NCBI GenBank assembly: GCA_965248685.1
Contig: CBDFKC010000003.1
Coordinates: 806,001 to 870,000, forward strand
DNA from: VYFG01 sp965248685
GTDB lineage: Bacteria; Pseudomonadota; Gammaproteobacteria; Arenicellales; Poriferihabitantaceae
DNA length: 64,000 nucleotides
Direction: 5' to 3'
Shown here: piece by piece, positions 40,506 to 53,556 of the stretch
Numbering within the stretch: position 1 is the first letter of the stretch
Layout of the letters: each line of letters starts with the position of its first letter
Made by a program: the position numbers and the translations under genes
Notes under the pieces: model-generated
Told to the model about the DNA's origin: nothing
The model's input: the letters and a program-made list of their open reading frames with translations, nothing else
The model's database searches: none

Positions 40506-42818
40506 TCACATCTCATTTTCATAGTCGATCTTTCCTTTCTTGCTGGCCTCGTCGGCAGCTACGCTGGCACCCGCCGCCGCGCCGGCCTGGGATAAGGCCT
40601 GTTTCATTTCTGGACTATCCGACAGCTCTCCATGTATCTGATCGTCCGGCAGACGTACCCGAACTTCACGATGGGCGAAGAAGATGCCACCGGCGGACAG
40701 CGCATCCCGTACCTTACGAAATGCCTCGCGCCGGATAACCCATTGCTCGCCGGGTTTAGTGGTGAACTTCATCCGCACAATCAAGGCCGACTCTTCAATC
40801 CGCATAACCCCCTGGGATTTAAGGGGCAGAATGAAACTCGGGCCGAGTTCCTCGTCCTGGAGCATTTCCTGCCCCACTTTCTTGATGATTTTTCGGACTT
40901 GTTCGATATCGGTATCATAGGAAAGACGAAGTTCGAGTTTCATCGTAATCCAGTCGCGGCTTAGATTCTTTACGGTCTTGATCTCACCATAAGGAATGGT
41001 CTGTACTGCTCCGAGATGATGGCGCAGTTGCATCGAACGTAATGAGATTTTTTCAACGGTGCCGCGTAAATCTTCAATTTCAATATATTCGTTCTTGCGA
41101 AAGGCATCGTCAACCAGAAAGAAAATACCGCTCAGGACATCCTGCACCAGCTTCTGAGCACCAAATCCGATGGCGATACCGACTACTCCGGCACCAGCGA
41201 GCAAGGGTGCGATGGCGATGCCCAAGGAGTGCAGTACCGAAAGCAATACAAACGAAAACAAAATGACCGAGAGGCAAGTCCGCATCAACGGCAATAAAGT
41301 TTCTGCCCGAGTGGCACCGGCACCACCCCCTTCACCCTCCAGCGCGGCGATGGCGTCCATCTCCTCCGGCAGACTACGTTCAATCAGGGCATTAAAGAAT
41401 TCCCAGACAATATAAGTAATAGTGGCGATAACCAGCAGGTTGATGCCTTGTTCGAAAAATTTGCTGCTGAAGCTACTCTGCATCAGTGCATTGGTGGAAA
41501 GCCCCCAAGCCCTGCTAACCATATATACAGCCACCGCGATCATCAGCAGGCGAAATCCGTTTTGAACCACTCGGATAAATCGTTGTGAACGTATTTCGAA
41601 TGTGGGGCTGTGGAGCCAGCTGATCAGGGTGACATTTTTAATGGCGCCATAAAACATTCGATCAGCAACAAAAAATGCCAGAGTGATCCACCAACTGATG
41701 CTGACATAATCCGCATCCGCCCATTGACCGAGAAACGCTTTGTAAAGCCATAGCGCCCAAAGAGTCATCAGCCAGGCGGTAAAAATAAATGGCCAGGCGA
41801 CGTGAAGAAAATTTTGCGCTATGTTATTTGTCGATGGAGCACCGGATTCCGCCACGAACATACCGGTGATTTTCCCCCGCATAACCCAGATACGACTTAG
41901 GATGATCAGGTTTAACGAAAGGGTGTAGGGAATCAACAATCCATTCAATTGCGCCTCGCTCACCCCAGCCGGTATCAAATACTTGAACAAGGCATCGCCA
42001 AATTCGATGATGATAAAAAAGAAAGTGAACCACAGATGTAGTTGCCTGGCAGATTGATCGTCCAGCGGTACCGGTCGTAGCGTTGGTCTGCTGGGAGAAA
42101 AAATGCTTCTTAACAGAATCATCCACAAACGTAGCATTACCAATGCGCCCAAAACTTCGGAAAACATCAGCTCAAAATAGGGGTTTTGATTCCTGAAATA
42201 AAAGGCTGCGGCATAGGTGACCACTGCTAGTACCGCTACCCCGATCAGCTGAATCATGATCCGGATAAATATGAATTTATATTTTAACCCGGTGGTTTTT
42301 TCTTTGGTGTCGACGTAGGCATACAGGCGGTTCAATAATTTACTGATAGTAAATTGTTCCACCAACAAGCCGACGAAGACAGTAAGCGCAATGGTCAGGA
42401 ATACCCGCATCAATGACCAACCAATGTCAGGGCTAGCCGATAGCCGGAATGCGGTGGAAAAGTCTTCGGGGTAATCAGGAATTTTTCGAATCAGTCGGGC
42501 CAGCTGTTCCCCCAACAAGGAAGCTTTGCTTTCCTGCCAGTCTTCGATCAGGGTTTGATCGTAGGCGTCGTCTTCGTCAAGATCATCGTCAAAGTCGTCT
42601 TCCAGATCATCTTGCTGTTCGCTGGCGAGCATTTCGGTGAGGACCTGACGAATTTCTTCCCGGGTAGACGGGTTGCTTTCAACCGGTGCTGCGGTATTAC
42701 CATAGTCCTGGGCAAAATTTGGCATCACCGCAAGCACCAGCGTAATTGCGCTCAGGACGACCAATACACTGGTGATCAGAGAACTCAATCGGGGCCGTAT
42801 CTTGTTTGAGGTATTCAC
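40506..42818 (-). CDS. MscS-family mechanosensitive channel, large
   Basis: A 770-aa member of the MscS superfamily. It has an acidic N-terminal extension (EDDFDDDLDEDDAYD near residues 73-88), about ten TM segments, then the MscS core: pore helix GAGVVGIAIGFGAQKLVQDVLSGIF, beta domain (EYIEIEDLRGTVEKISLRSMQLRHHLGAVQTIPYGEI) and a mixed C-domain. The large N-terminal membrane region puts it with the MscK/YnaI-like channels. Expected to release solutes on hypo-osmotic shock. Confidence 0.92.
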   Translation of the reverse strand: MNTSNKIRPRLSSLITSVLVVLSAITLVLAVMPNFAQDYGNTAAPVESNPSTREEIRQVLTEMLASEQQDDLEDDFDDDLDEDDAYDQTLIEDWQESKASLLGEQLARLIRKIPDYPEDFSTAFRLSASPDIGWSLMRVFLTIALTVFVGLLVEQFTISKLLNRLYAYVDTKEKTTGLKYKFIFIRIMIQLIGVAVLAVVTYAAAFYFRNQNPYFELMFSEVLGALVMLRLWMILLRSIFSPSRPTLRPVPLDDQSARQLHLWFTFFFIIIEFGDALFKYLIPAGVSEAQLNGLLIPYTLSLNLIILSRIWVMRGKITGMFVAESGAPSTNNIAQNFLHVAWPFIFTAWLMTLWALWLYKAFLGQWADADYVSISWWITLAFFVADRMFYGAIKNVTLISWLHSPTFEIRSQRFIRVVQNGFRLLMIAVAVYMVSRAWGLSTNALMQSSFSSKFFEQGINLLVIATITYIVWEFFNALIERSLPEEMDAIAALEGEGGGAGATRAETLLPLMRTCLSVILFSFVLLSVLHSLGIAIAPLLAGAGVVGIAIGFGAQKLVQDVLSGIFFLVDDAFRKNEYIEIEDLRGTVEKISLRSMQLRHHLGAVQTIPYGEIKTVKNLSRDWITMKLELRLSYDTDIEQVRKIIKKVGQEMLQDEELGPSFILPLKSQGVMRIEESALIVRMKFTTKPGEQWVIRREAFRKVRDALSAGGIFFAHREVRVRLPDDQIHGELSDSPEMKQALSQAGAAAGASVAADEASKKGKIDYENEM

Positions 42819-42923
42819 TATTAGTTTGAAATTGTTATTTCCAGGTTCAGTTTAAAGGCCTTTCCTGGTGAAAGCCACTATCCAACGAGAAACCTGGGGT
42901 GGGTGTTATTTTTCCAGTCCCGT

Positions 42924-43817
42924 TTATCGGGAATTAGAATAATAATACGTCTCGCCGCCCTGTTTGGATTCCCTGACATTGCCTTTTGCTATTAAATATT
43001 CGATTGATGCCAGCAAGGAAAGTTCGGCGCCCCCATAGAGAGAGGTAGGTAAATGGGGATAGATCTGTTGGCGCAGGGCAGGTAGCTGGGTAAGCCCCAT
43101 GCGAATTCCCTGTTTGGTTTCCTCAACCCGGCTAAGTCGATGTTGTTTGATTTGTTCGATATATTCTCGGGGGTGGGTGATAGCTGCTCCATGGGTTGGA
43201 TAGAAAGTCGTCTCTGCTCTCGCCGCGAGCCGCTCGAGGCTATCCAGATATTCTCCAATGCTGCCGTCCGGCGGCATGATCACGGTGGTGGACCACGCCA
43301 TCAGCTGGTCGCCGCAGAACATCACCTGGTCTGGTTCCAGGGCAAAACACAGGTGATTGGAACAGTGACCGGGGGTATGAATCGCCTCGAGTTGCCAGTC
43401 GGCTCCGGTGATTTGCTCTTGGTCCTCAATTACAAAATCCGGTTCGAACTCGAGGTCGGCGCCGCCTTCAAGAGCGCCGGCAGTTTCCCTCGAATGGGGA
43501 CCAAAACCAAAGGTTGGTGCCCCGGTTCGTTGCGCTAATAATCTGGCGGCGGGAGAATGATCGCTATGGGTATGGGTGACAATTATGTGGCTTATCCGCT
43601 CTGATCCGAGACCCCGCAGAATTGCGTCAACGTGGCCGGGTAGCATCGGACCAGGATCGATCACCGCGACGTCTTCGTTACCCAGGATGTAGGTACTGGT
43701 TCCTGGGCCGGTAAATGGGCCGGGGTTGTTTGCCACCACTCGGCGAATTCTTGGGCCAAGTCGGGTGAGTATACCGTAGCGAGGTTCAAACTCGTGATCA
43801 AATTCTATTGCAGTCAC
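42924..43817 (-). CDS. Metallo-beta-lactamase-fold hydrolase
   Basis: A 297-aa MBL protein of the LACTB2-like group. Metal ligands: HTHSDHSPA (HxHxDH), H in IHTPGHCSNHLCF and D in FCGDQLMAW, plus H in PTHGAAI. A C-terminal winged-helix-like tail follows. Family members hydrolyse RNA or small esters; substrate not known. Confidence 0.9.
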   Translation of the reverse strand: MTAIEFDHEFEPRYGILTRLGPRIRRVVANNPGPFTGPGTSTYILGNEDVAVIDPGPMLPGHVDAILRGLGSERISHIIVTHTHSDHSPAARLLAQRTGAPTFGFGPHSRETAGALEGGADLEFEPDFVIEDQEQITGADWQLEAIHTPGHCSNHLCFALEPDQVMFCGDQLMAWSTTVIMPPDGSIGEYLDSLERLAARAETTFYPTHGAAITHPREYIEQIKQHRLSRVEETKQGIRMGLTQLPALRQQIYPHLPTSLYGGAELSLLASIEYLIAKGNVRESKQGGETYYYSNSR

Positions 43818-43848
43818 ATTAAATTGTCTCTGTTGGCTGCTACTGGCT

Positions 43849-44928
43849 CTAAGTCCGATCTAATTCCCGGCGTAAAGAACTTGGTATCCCGGAGGTATTG
43901 AGGGATTGCAATGTGGATACGATCTGCCGAATCAAATTCGGTCCCTGATAAATAAAACCGGTATAGAGTTGGATTAAATCGGCGCCGGCGGTAAATTTTT
44001 CCACAGCGGCGCTAGCGGAATCTATCCCACCGATGCCGATAATTGGAACTTCCCCCTGCAGGTTTGCGAAAAGCTTCTCAATGACAGACGTCGCCGCATT
44101 ACGCAGCGGTCTGCCACTTAGTCCGCCGGTTTCACTGGCGTGAATATGGTGGCCAAGTCCCTCCCGTGAAATCGTGGTATTGGTTGCCGCCACGCCATCG
44201 ATGGCATGCTTGCGCAGTAGTTTGGCAATGGCGTCTATCTGGGGGTCATCAACATCCGGTGCGATCTTTAATACCAGGGGCACAGCGCGGCCGACCTGAT
44301 CGGTAAGTTCGAGGCGACGCCGATGAATCGTGCCCAGCAGGGCATCGAGGATTTGGTCCTGCTGCAGGCTACGCAGGTTTTCGGTATTGGGCGACGAAAT
44401 ATTGACCGCAATATAATCGGCGTGGGGAAAAGCCGCGTCCAGGCAGGTAACGTAATCCTCTGCTGCACGCTCCAATGGGGTTGCCGCGTTTTTACCAATG
44501 TTGATTCCCTTGATAACCCCGGGAGAGGTTTCGCTTACGTTAGATATAAATTCAGCGAGCCCGACACTGTTAAATCCCATTCGGTTAATGATCGCGCCAT
44601 GCTGTTCCAGGCGAAACATTCGGGGCCGGGGGTTTCCTGGTTGGGGTAATGGGGTTACCGTACCAAGCTCAACCCAGCCGAAGCCCAGGGCGGCAAGCCC
44701 ATTGGCACAGTGTCCCTGTTTATCCAGACCCGCGGCAAGACCAACCGGGTTGGGGAAATCAATCCCCATGACCCGAGTGGTTAGCTGGGGTACCCGGCGA
44801 CCATACAATTTATTGGCCAATGCAGTTGCAGAACGGTTCCGAGAAATTTTTGCCAGGCCGGACATGACCAGATCGTGGCTGGATTCCGGGTCCAGGCGGA
44901 ACAACAGCGGGCGGATCAGGGAATACAA
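43849..44928 (-). CDS. pyrD: Dihydroorotate dehydrogenase, quinone type
   Basis: A 359-aa class 2 dihydroorotate dehydrogenase, the fourth step of pyrimidine synthesis, attached to the inner membrane by its N-terminal helices. Signatures: FPNPVGLAAGLDK, MNRMGFNS-type region (IINRMGFNSVG), NISSPNTENLRSLQ with catalytic Ser, and IIGIGGIDSASAAVEKFTAGADLIQLYTGFIYQGP. Ends one base from the pseudouridine synthase gene that precedes it. Confidence 0.96.
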   Translation of the reverse strand: MYSLIRPLLFRLDPESSHDLVMSGLAKISRNRSATALANKLYGRRVPQLTTRVMGIDFPNPVGLAAGLDKQGHCANGLAALGFGWVELGTVTPLPQPGNPRPRMFRLEQHGAIINRMGFNSVGLAEFISNVSETSPGVIKGINIGKNAATPLERAAEDYVTCLDAAFPHADYIAVNISSPNTENLRSLQQDQILDALLGTIHRRRLELTDQVGRAVPLVLKIAPDVDDPQIDAIAKLLRKHAIDGVAATNTTISREGLGHHIHASETGGLSGRPLRNAATSVIEKLFANLQGEVPIIGIGGIDSASAAVEKFTAGADLIQLYTGFIYQGPNLIRQIVSTLQSLNTSGIPSSLRRELDRT

Positions 44929-47084
<2,156 letters not shown>

Positions 47085-47137
47085 TCACATCCCTGGTTTT
47101 TAGCTGTCTTGACCCTTTCTAAAATGACTTCCTACCT

Positions 47138-48208
47138 TCAGTCCAGCGCCGCCCGAATAATCCCGCCACCGATGCAAACCTCCTCGTTATAAAACACAAT
47201 GGACTGTCCCGGTGTCACCGCCCATTGGGGCTCGTCGAATACGATCCTGGAGAAGTTTGGTCCGATCATGGAAATTATGCATTGTTGGTCTTCCTGCCGG
47301 TAGCGCACCTTGGCCGAACATATGGTTGGCAAAATGGGCGGCATACCGGTGATCCAGTGCATGTTTTCAGCTAACACCACCTTGTGCATCAATGCGGGGT
47401 GATTATGTCCCTGGACTACGTAAACGATATTTCGCTTTATGTCTTTTTGCGCCACGTACCAGGCTTCACCTTCGCCGCCTATGCCTAGTCCCTGACGTTG
47501 GCCAATGGTGTAATAGTAGGATCCCTGGTGTTCTCCTATCACCTCGCCATCGAGGGTTTTGATCTGGCCAGTTTTGGCCGGTAGAAAGCGGCTTAAAAAA
47601 TCGTTGAACCGGCGCTCGCCGATAAAGCAGATGCCAGTGCTGTCTTTCTTGTCATGGATTGGTAATCCAAGATCTCGGGCGGCGGCACGTACTCGGTCTT
47701 TTTGCATTTCGCCGATGGGGAAGTTGGCATAACGTAATGCATCCTGTCCCAGGGTATGTAAAAAATAGCTCTGATCTTTTTCGGCGTCACGGCCCTTGCG
47801 CAGCAGGTAGTGTCGGTCTCGGCGTTGCAGCCGGGCGTAGTGGCCGGTGGCAATGTAATCGGCGCCCAGGTCCAGGGCCCAGCGTAAAAACTCTTTAAAC
47901 TTAATTTCCTTGTTGCAGACTACGTCTGGATTCGGTGTCCTACCGGCGCGATATTCGCCCAAGAACATCTGGAACACATTATTCCAATATTCGTGAGAGA
48001 AATTTACCGTGCGCAGTTTTATCTCAAGAATTTTGCAAACTTCTTCGGCATCTGCCAGGTCTTCCGCTGCGGAACAATATTCCTGGGTATCGTCTTCCTC
48101 CCAGTTTTTCATAAACAGGCCGGTGACCTGGTGGCCTTGCTCGATCAGCCTGGCTGCTGCGACGGAAGAATCTACTCCACCGGACATCCCAACAATTACT
48201 CTATCCAA
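47138..48208 (-). CDS. mnmA: tRNA 2-thiouridylase MnmA
   Basis: A 356-aa enzyme that puts sulfur on U34 of tRNA for Lys, Glu and Gln. PP-loop [11 protein letters not shown] near residues 8-18, [16 protein letters not shown] with the first catalytic Cys, and [12 protein letters not shown] with the second Cys; C-terminal ARVRYRQE-like barrel. Length as in E. coli (368). Confidence 0.97.
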   Translation of the reverse strand: MDRVIVGMSGGVDSSVAAARLIEQGHQVTGLFMKNWEEDDTQEYCSAAEDLADAEEVCKILEIKLRTVNFSHEYWNNVFQMFLGEYRAGRTPNPDVVCNKEIKFKEFLRWALDLGADYIATGHYARLQRRDRHYLLRKGRDAEKDQSYFLHTLGQDALRYANFPIGEMQKDRVRAAARDLGLPIHDKKDSTGICFIGERRFNDFLSRFLPAKTGQIKTLDGEVIGEHQGSYYYTIGQRQGLGIGGEGEAWYVAQKDIKRNIVYVVQGHNHPALMHKVVLAENMHWITGMPPILPTICSAKVRYRQEDQQCIISMIGPNFSRIVFDEPQWAVTPGQSIVFYNEEVCIGGGIIRAALD

Positions 48209-48254
48209 CTATTGTCCCCTATCTTTCTAATAGTCTGTCAAAAAAGCCGAGATT

Positions 48255-48968
48255 TTACTCGCCGCGTAACAGGCGGTGCCAGAACGAGCGTTTTACTTGC
48301 TCGCCATCAGCATCCGGTGAATTATCCACCACCGCGCTGAGTACGGTGATCTGTTCCCACGATTCGCTGTCCTGAACTACCGGGAGATAACCGTTGGGTT
48401 GAAACCAGGAGTCGACAACATAGCGCGTACCGGTGGCGATTTCACGAATCTGTCCGGCCCAGTGCTGATCGAATAAAGATCGACGATAGGCTTCTTCGAT
48501 TACAACGTGATGACGAAAGAAACCACTAGCCTCAAACAATTTCATATAGGTAGTCGTGTTTACCGATTCATCAATACAGTCTAGCTGACCGGATTCGCGC
48601 TTGTCGATGTTGTGGGTACGATCGAATTCCAGGTCGAGATGGGTCGGGGTATGACGACCGATCACTACCTCTAACCAACCCACGGCCTTTTTTATCTGCT
48701 CCCGTTCCTCAGCCGGGGTTTCAGCGACCGGGGAAAACCAGCCAGCAACCGATTGCCATTCGGAAAACGGTAACTTTACCGTAGATTTTGACGCACAGCC
48801 GAAGTCATAACAAACAGGAATGGCGCCGAACGATATATTGCTGGGGATGGGCACCCCATGTTCCGCCGCGCTGACCGGCAGCGCCTGGGACAGGAGCACA
48901 ATGGCAGATAGCAGTTTAAGCGCACTCTGCCTCAATCGGCGTGGTAAGTGGTTTAGATTGATCGACAT
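48255..48968 (-). CDS. Periplasmic protein of unknown function
   Basis: A 237-aa protein with a signal peptide (LSAIVLLSQALPVSAAEHG). Conserved-looking patches: VCYDFGCASK, CIDESVNTTTYM, HHVVIEEAYRR, TGTRYVVDSWFQPNGYLPVV. The order Cys - His - Asp would suit a papain- or transglutaminase-like fold, but that is only an inference. It lies upstream of mnmA on the same strand at 46 bp. Confidence 0.75.
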   Translation of the reverse strand: MSINLNHLPRRLRQSALKLLSAIVLLSQALPVSAAEHGVPIPSNISFGAIPVCYDFGCASKSTVKLPFSEWQSVAGWFSPVAETPAEEREQIKKAVGWLEVVIGRHTPTHLDLEFDRTHNIDKRESGQLDCIDESVNTTTYMKLFEASGFFRHHVVIEEAYRRSLFDQHWAGQIREIATGTRYVVDSWFQPNGYLPVVQDSESWEQITVLSAVVDNSPDADGEQVKRSFWHRLLRGE

Positions 48969-49070
48969 GGGTGAATTATATGGCTGATTGCGCTCAAGTT
49001 ATATGTCTTATCCTGTCTGACTCTATTTTCCGTCAAATAGTTGCCGTGATAACGGAAATTACCTTTCTAT

Positions 49071-50030
49071 TCAGGGTGATAGTTCATCTTCCATTTCTTT
49101 GGACGAAGCCGGGGGCCGATGAAAAAAATCGGGTGCCAGCATTTCGATAAATCGCTTGGACTGGGCTGGGATAAACTTTCCCCGACGTATCACGATGCCA
49201 TAACTTCGTGACGGGAAAAACTCCCGAACTGGAATAGTAGCAAGTTGATCCCCTTGTTCAAGGCAAATGTCGGTAACGATGGAAATCCCGAGCCCCATTT
49301 CCACGTATTTCTTGATCACTGCCCAACCCCCGGCCTCAAGAGCTACCTTGTGGGGAATATTGTATTGCTGGAAAACGGATTTCACCAGACCCCAGGTGCT
49401 CAGATATCGTGGCGGTAAAATTAAATCGTAATTGGCAATTTGTTCCAGAGTGACCTGTTTCTGGTTGGCAAGGGGATGATCGAGGGGTGTAATCAGGGTC
49501 GGCTGAAAATTGAATACTGGGAAGTAGCTGACATCGTCCGGCATATCCAGCATCGAACCCACCGCGAAATCGGCTTCGTCTGCCCGCAGCATTGCCATGC
49601 CATCTGCGCCGGTTACGTTATGTAAGCGGATACGCACCCCAGGGTATTTATCCGAAAACTGTTTCAGGTACTTGGGCAGAATATAGAGAATGGTAGATTC
49701 TCCTGCGGCAATATTAAGGTAGCCGCTGTTAAGATCCCCGCAACGCTCGGCAAAGGTATCTCGTAGCGAATCCATTCCCTCCACCATAGGCATGGCGATT
49801 TCCAGCAACGCCTGGCCGTCCGGTGTCAGCCGAATTTTTGGGCCGCGCCGTTCAAACAGCATGGTATTGAGTTCCCGTTCCAGTGCCTGGATTTGCAGGG
49901 AAACCGATGGTTGGCTCAAATACAATTGTTCCGCTGCTCGTGAAATGCTGCCTGATTTGGCGGCAAAGCAGAAAGCACGCAATTGCTTGAGTCGGTTTTG
50001 TTTGTAGTAAGAGGCCGCTTTGGGTTTCAT
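49071..50030 (-). CDS. LysR-type regulator, CysB-like
   Basis: A 319-aa LysR-family transcription factor. N-terminal helix-turn-helix (LKQLRAFCFAAKSGSISRAAEQLYLSQPSVSLQIQALERELNTMLFERRGPKIRLT), then a substrate-binding-like effector domain. Inducer not known; similar regulators act on sulfur or aromatic metabolism. No target operon can be told from the neighbours (yggX and mutY upstream). Confidence 0.92.
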   Translation of the reverse strand: MKPKAASYYKQNRLKQLRAFCFAAKSGSISRAAEQLYLSQPSVSLQIQALERELNTMLFERRGPKIRLTPDGQALLEIAMPMVEGMDSLRDTFAERCGDLNSGYLNIAAGESTILYILPKYLKQFSDKYPGVRIRLHNVTGADGMAMLRADEADFAVGSMLDMPDDVSYFPVFNFQPTLITPLDHPLANQKQVTLEQIANYDLILPPRYLSTWGLVKSVFQQYNIPHKVALEAGGWAVIKKYVEMGLGISIVTDICLEQGDQLATIPVREFFPSRSYGIVIRRGKFIPAQSKRFIEMLAPDFFHRPPASSKEMEDELSP

Positions 50031-50065
50031 CCTTTGATCCTGAAAATTGCCATCCAGGGGCTAAA

Positions 50066-50338
50066 TCAATCTTCGGTAGTCTGCCACTGGTCAGGCATTA
50101 CGATGCCGTCGCCAAAAAAATAGGCGTCCATCTGGGCAGCAAGGTATTTCTTATGCTCTTTATCCAGCGGATTGAGTTTGTATTCATTAATTAGAATGGT
50201 CTGTTGACGCAGCCACTCCTGCCACGCTTCCTTGGAAACATTTTCAAATATTTTCGCGCCCAATTCTCCCGGCCAGGGTTGAAAATCGAGGCCTTCTGCT
50301 GAGTGACCTAATTTGATGCAGTCGACCATTTTTGTCAT
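50066..50338 (-). CDS. yggX: Fe(II)-trafficking protein YggX
   Basis: A 90-aa Ygg[56 protein letters not shown], almost invariant in the family. Protects iron-sulfur proteins from oxidants. Directly downstream of mutY (56 bp), the common gammaproteobacterial pair. Confidence 0.96.
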   Translation of the reverse strand: MTKMVDCIKLGHSAEGLDFQPWPGELGAKIFENVSKEAWQEWLRQQTILINEYKLNPLDKEHKKYLAAQMDAYFFGDGIVMPDQWQTTED

Positions 50339-50393
50339 TGGATTTTTTCGCCTATGCAGTGGAGCGTGGTTTCTTGGTAGCGCCGAATGGCCA

Positions 50394-51476
50394 TTAGGGT
50401 TTGGTTTGTGAATTAGCGGTCAGATCCCTGAGTAATTTACTGATCGCGGCAGGTAGTCCCACGGATTGCGGTTGATTAGGGTTGTACCAAAGATACTGTT
50501 CTGCGTCCATGATCCTGTTGCTGCTTGGAAGAACCTCTATATGCCGTGGGTGAATGGTCAGATCGAAATGGGTGAAACCATGGTGCAAATCCGGCAACTT
50601 CCGATTCCTTCCACCAGTTACCCCAAATTGTTGTTTCATATACTGTTTGAGTCGGGCATTTTCAGGGAGTTCCGGGAATGACCAAAGTCCTCCCCAGATA
50701 CCGGTTGGCGGGCGTTTGGTCAACAGTATCTGCCCCTGGGCATTCTCAAGCAGTAGCATAGTGGCCTCCCGGTGCGGGCGTTCCTTTTTCGGTTTCCGGT
50801 GAGGGTAGGTCGATGGGTTTCCTGCAATATAGGCGGTGCAGGTCGCCGACAGCGGACATCGGGCGCAGTCGGGACTGGATCGGGTGCACAGGGTCGCGCC
50901 CAGATCCATAATTGCCTGGGTATAATTTTCGACTCTGTCCAGGGGGGTTAACTGGTCTGCCAGTTGCCATAATTTTGCCTGGGTTTCCCGCTGTGCCGGA
51001 TAGCCCTGAATGGCGAAGGCCCGGGTCAGGACACGCTTTACATTACCATCCAGTATGGGCTGACGGTGGCCAAAGCAGAACGCGAGAATAGCACCTGCGG
51101 TGGATCGGCCAATTCCAGGGAGGGCCATTACCTGTTCAAGAGTATCGGGGAATACGCCGTTATGCTGTTCCATGATCACACTCGCAGCTTTGTGAAGATT
51201 ACGCGCCCGTGCATAGTATCCGAGGCCAGACCAATGGTGCATGACGTCGTCGGCAGCAGATTCGGCCAAAGTCTGAACGTCGGGAAAGCGCGCTAGAAAC
51301 CGGGTAAAGTAGGGAATTACGGCGGTTACCTGGGTTTGTTGCAGCATGATTTCCGAGAGCCATACCGGATACGGATCTCGCCCCAGTTGCCATGGCAACG
51401 ATTTACGTCCGTGGTTGTCATACCAGGTAAGTAAGCGGGCCGAAAAATCGGCCGATTGAGCATCAAATGGAGGCAT
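50394..51476 (-). CDS. mutY: A/G-specific adenine glycosylase MutY
   Basis: A 360-aa DNA repair enzyme that removes A paired with 8-oxoG. HhH-GPD core ([24 protein letters not shown] with the catalytic Glu, [15 protein letters not shown] with the helix-hairpin-helix), the [4Fe-4S] ligands C-x6-C-x2-C-x5-C, and a C-terminal NUDIX-like 8-oxoG recognition domain. Confidence 0.97.
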   Translation of the reverse strand: MPPFDAQSADFSARLLTWYDNHGRKSLPWQLGRDPYPVWLSEIMLQQTQVTAVIPYFTRFLARFPDVQTLAESAADDVMHHWSGLGYYARARNLHKAASVIMEQHNGVFPDTLEQVMALPGIGRSTAGAILAFCFGHRQPILDGNVKRVLTRAFAIQGYPAQRETQAKLWQLADQLTPLDRVENYTQAIMDLGATLCTRSSPDCARCPLSATCTAYIAGNPSTYPHRKPKKERPHREATMLLLENAQGQILLTKRPPTGIWGGLWSFPELPENARLKQYMKQQFGVTGGRNRKLPDLHHGFTHFDLTIHPRHIEVLPSSNRIMDAEQYLWYNPNQPQSVGLPAAISKLLRDLTANSQTKP

Positions 51477-51639
51477 TCGAGAGCGTTTTCGGGAAAATCA
51501 GTTTGTGTTCAGGGTCCGGCTGGAATAATTACCGAAGCGTTAGTCCCCGGTACTATACCCCTAGGTAAACTCACCGCAAGGGTCGTCAAAGTAGACCGTC
51601 CACGGCATAATCAAGCCAGAAACGAATAATACAAACATT

Positions 51640-53493
51640 ATGAAACAAAACACCACAAGTTCCCTGGGATTTCCCCTGGTTACTATCATCTGGGCAGGCT
51701 TACTCAGTATCTTGGCCTTTCTCCCGTTGCTGGCAAATGCCGCTGAGGGCACCCATAAAAAATGGGCGATTGCTGAATTTGGCGAGCCGCTTTATGCCGA
51801 GGGTCTGGAGCATTTCCCCTATGCCAATCCGGATGCGCCCAAAGGCGGAAGGGTGGTGATGAGTGCTTTTGGATCTTTCGACACCTTGAATTTCTACGTG
51901 CAAAAAGGCGAATGGCCCTCCAGTATCGGTAGAATTTACGATGATCTAATGACCGGCTCAAGTGATGAAATCGACGGGTTATACGGACTGATTGCTGAGT
52001 CTGTAGAATATCCTGATGACAAAAGCTGGGCAATCTTTACCCTTCGGGAAGAAGCGGTTTACCACGATGGTAAACCTATTGTGGCCCAGGATTTTGTTCA
52101 TTCCCTGGAAACTATAAAGGAACATGGCCGGCCATTTATTCAGTCGTTCTATGAAGAGATTATCAAGGCTGAAGCGCTCACAGACAAACAGCTTAAGGTG
52201 ACCTTTTCGAGCACGGGCAGCATGAAACCGATTACCATTGCGGCCGGCTTGTCTCCTTTGCCGGTACATTACTGGGAAGGAAAAGATGTCACCGCCTCTA
52301 CCCTCGAACCACCCCTGACCAGTGGACCCTATCGGGTCAAAGACCTTGACCCTGGTCGTTCAATTACCTATGAGCGGGTTGAGGGTTACTGGGGTCGAGA
52401 TCTGCCAATTAATCGTGGACTTAACAATATCGGCGAATTACGCTTTGAATACTACCGAGACCTAACGGTCGAGTTTGAGGCCTTCAAAGCCGGTGAAATT
52501 GATTTTCGTTCGGAAAACAGTGCCAAGCGCTGGGTAACCGAATACAACATCAAGGAAATCGAAACCGGCGATATGATTAAAGAAGAAGTTCCAAGCAAGA
52601 AACCCCGCGGTATGGGCGGCTATTTCTTTAACCTTAAACGGGAAAAATTTAAGGACGTCAAGGTCCGCGAAGCAATAATGACGCTGTATGATTTTGAGGC
52701 TATTCAGCGAACCCTGTTGTATGGGCAATACCAACGAATTAACAGCTACTTCCCCAATTCTGACTACGGTGCCAAGGGCGAGCCCACCGAAGCGGAACGC
52801 GCAATACTGCGGGAATTTGCTGATCAATTGCCGCAAGGCACACTCGATAAGGCCTTCGTTCCACCAAAAACTGATGGATCTGGTCGTGATCGAAATTCCC
52901 GGCGGCGTGCCCTAGGTCTGTTTAAACAAGCTGGCTGGGAGCTTAGCAATGGCAAGCTAGTATCGGCTAGTACCGGGGAGCAATTCCAGATGGAATTGAT
53001 GACCGCATTTCCCGAATCCCAACGCCTGGCATTGCCCTATATCGAAAATCTAAAAAAATCCGGAATCGATGCGAGTATTCGTTTGGTGGATACTTCCCAG
53101 TGGCGGGTAAGGGTGCATGACTCTGACTTTGATTTATGGGTTGGAGGACTCAATTTTTTCCCACCACCCGGGACCGAACTGCGCAGCTTTTTTGGTTCTG
53201 AATCTGCTGATATTCGTGGCGGAAATTCGGGCGGGATAAAGAACCCTGTAGTTGACGCGCTAATCGAACAAATTGTCGTAGCCGCCGATCTTGAAACGCT
53301 CCAAACTACCACCCGGGCGCTCGATCGCGTGATGTTATGGAATCATTATGCAATACCTGCCTACTATAACGACGAAGCGTGGATTGCCTATTGGGATCGA
53401 TTTGGCCATACCGAGCGACGACCAATTTATGCCGTCGGGTTTCCCGGTACTTGGTGGGTAGACATGGACAAAGACGCGAAGCTGAAGCGATAG
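51640..53493 (+). CDS. yejA: Peptide-binding protein, YejA type
   Basis: A 617-aa periplasmic family-5 solute-binding protein with a signal peptide (WAGLLSILAFLPLLANAAEG). The start of the mature part, AIAEFGEPLYAEGLEHFPYANPDAPKGGRVVMSAFGSFDTLN, is typical of YejA. Receptor of the oligopeptide ABC transporter encoded by the next three genes. Confidence 0.94.
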   Translation: MKQNTTSSLGFPLVTIIWAGLLSILAFLPLLANAAEGTHKKWAIAEFGEPLYAEGLEHFPYANPDAPKGGRVVMSAFGSFDTLNFYVQKGEWPSSIGRIYDDLMTGSSDEIDGLYGLIAESVEYPDDKSWAIFTLREEAVYHDGKPIVAQDFVHSLETIKEHGRPFIQSFYEEIIKAEALTDKQLKVTFSSTGSMKPITIAAGLSPLPVHYWEGKDVTASTLEPPLTSGPYRVKDLDPGRSITYERVEGYWGRDLPINRGLNNIGELRFEYYRDLTVEFEAFKAGEIDFRSENSAKRWVTEYNIKEIETGDMIKEEVPSKKPRGMGGYFFNLKREKFKDVKVREAIMTLYDFEAIQRTLLYGQYQRINSYFPNSDYGAKGEPTEAERAILREFADQLPQGTLDKAFVPPKTDGSGRDRNSRRRALGLFKQAGWELSNGKLVSASTGEQFQMELMTAFPESQRLALPYIENLKKSGIDASIRLVDTSQWRVRVHDSDFDLWVGGLNFFPPPGTELRSFFGSESADIRGGNSGGIKNPVVDALIEQIVVAADLETLQTTTRALDRVMLWNHYAIPAYYNDEAWIAYWDRFGHTERRPIYAVGFPGTWWVDMDKDAKLKR

Positions 53494-53556
53494 TTCGACG
53501 CTTGATCAAATTGTGTCTCTCCTTGCCGATTTGGCGACAGGTTCTCTGAGTTAATC

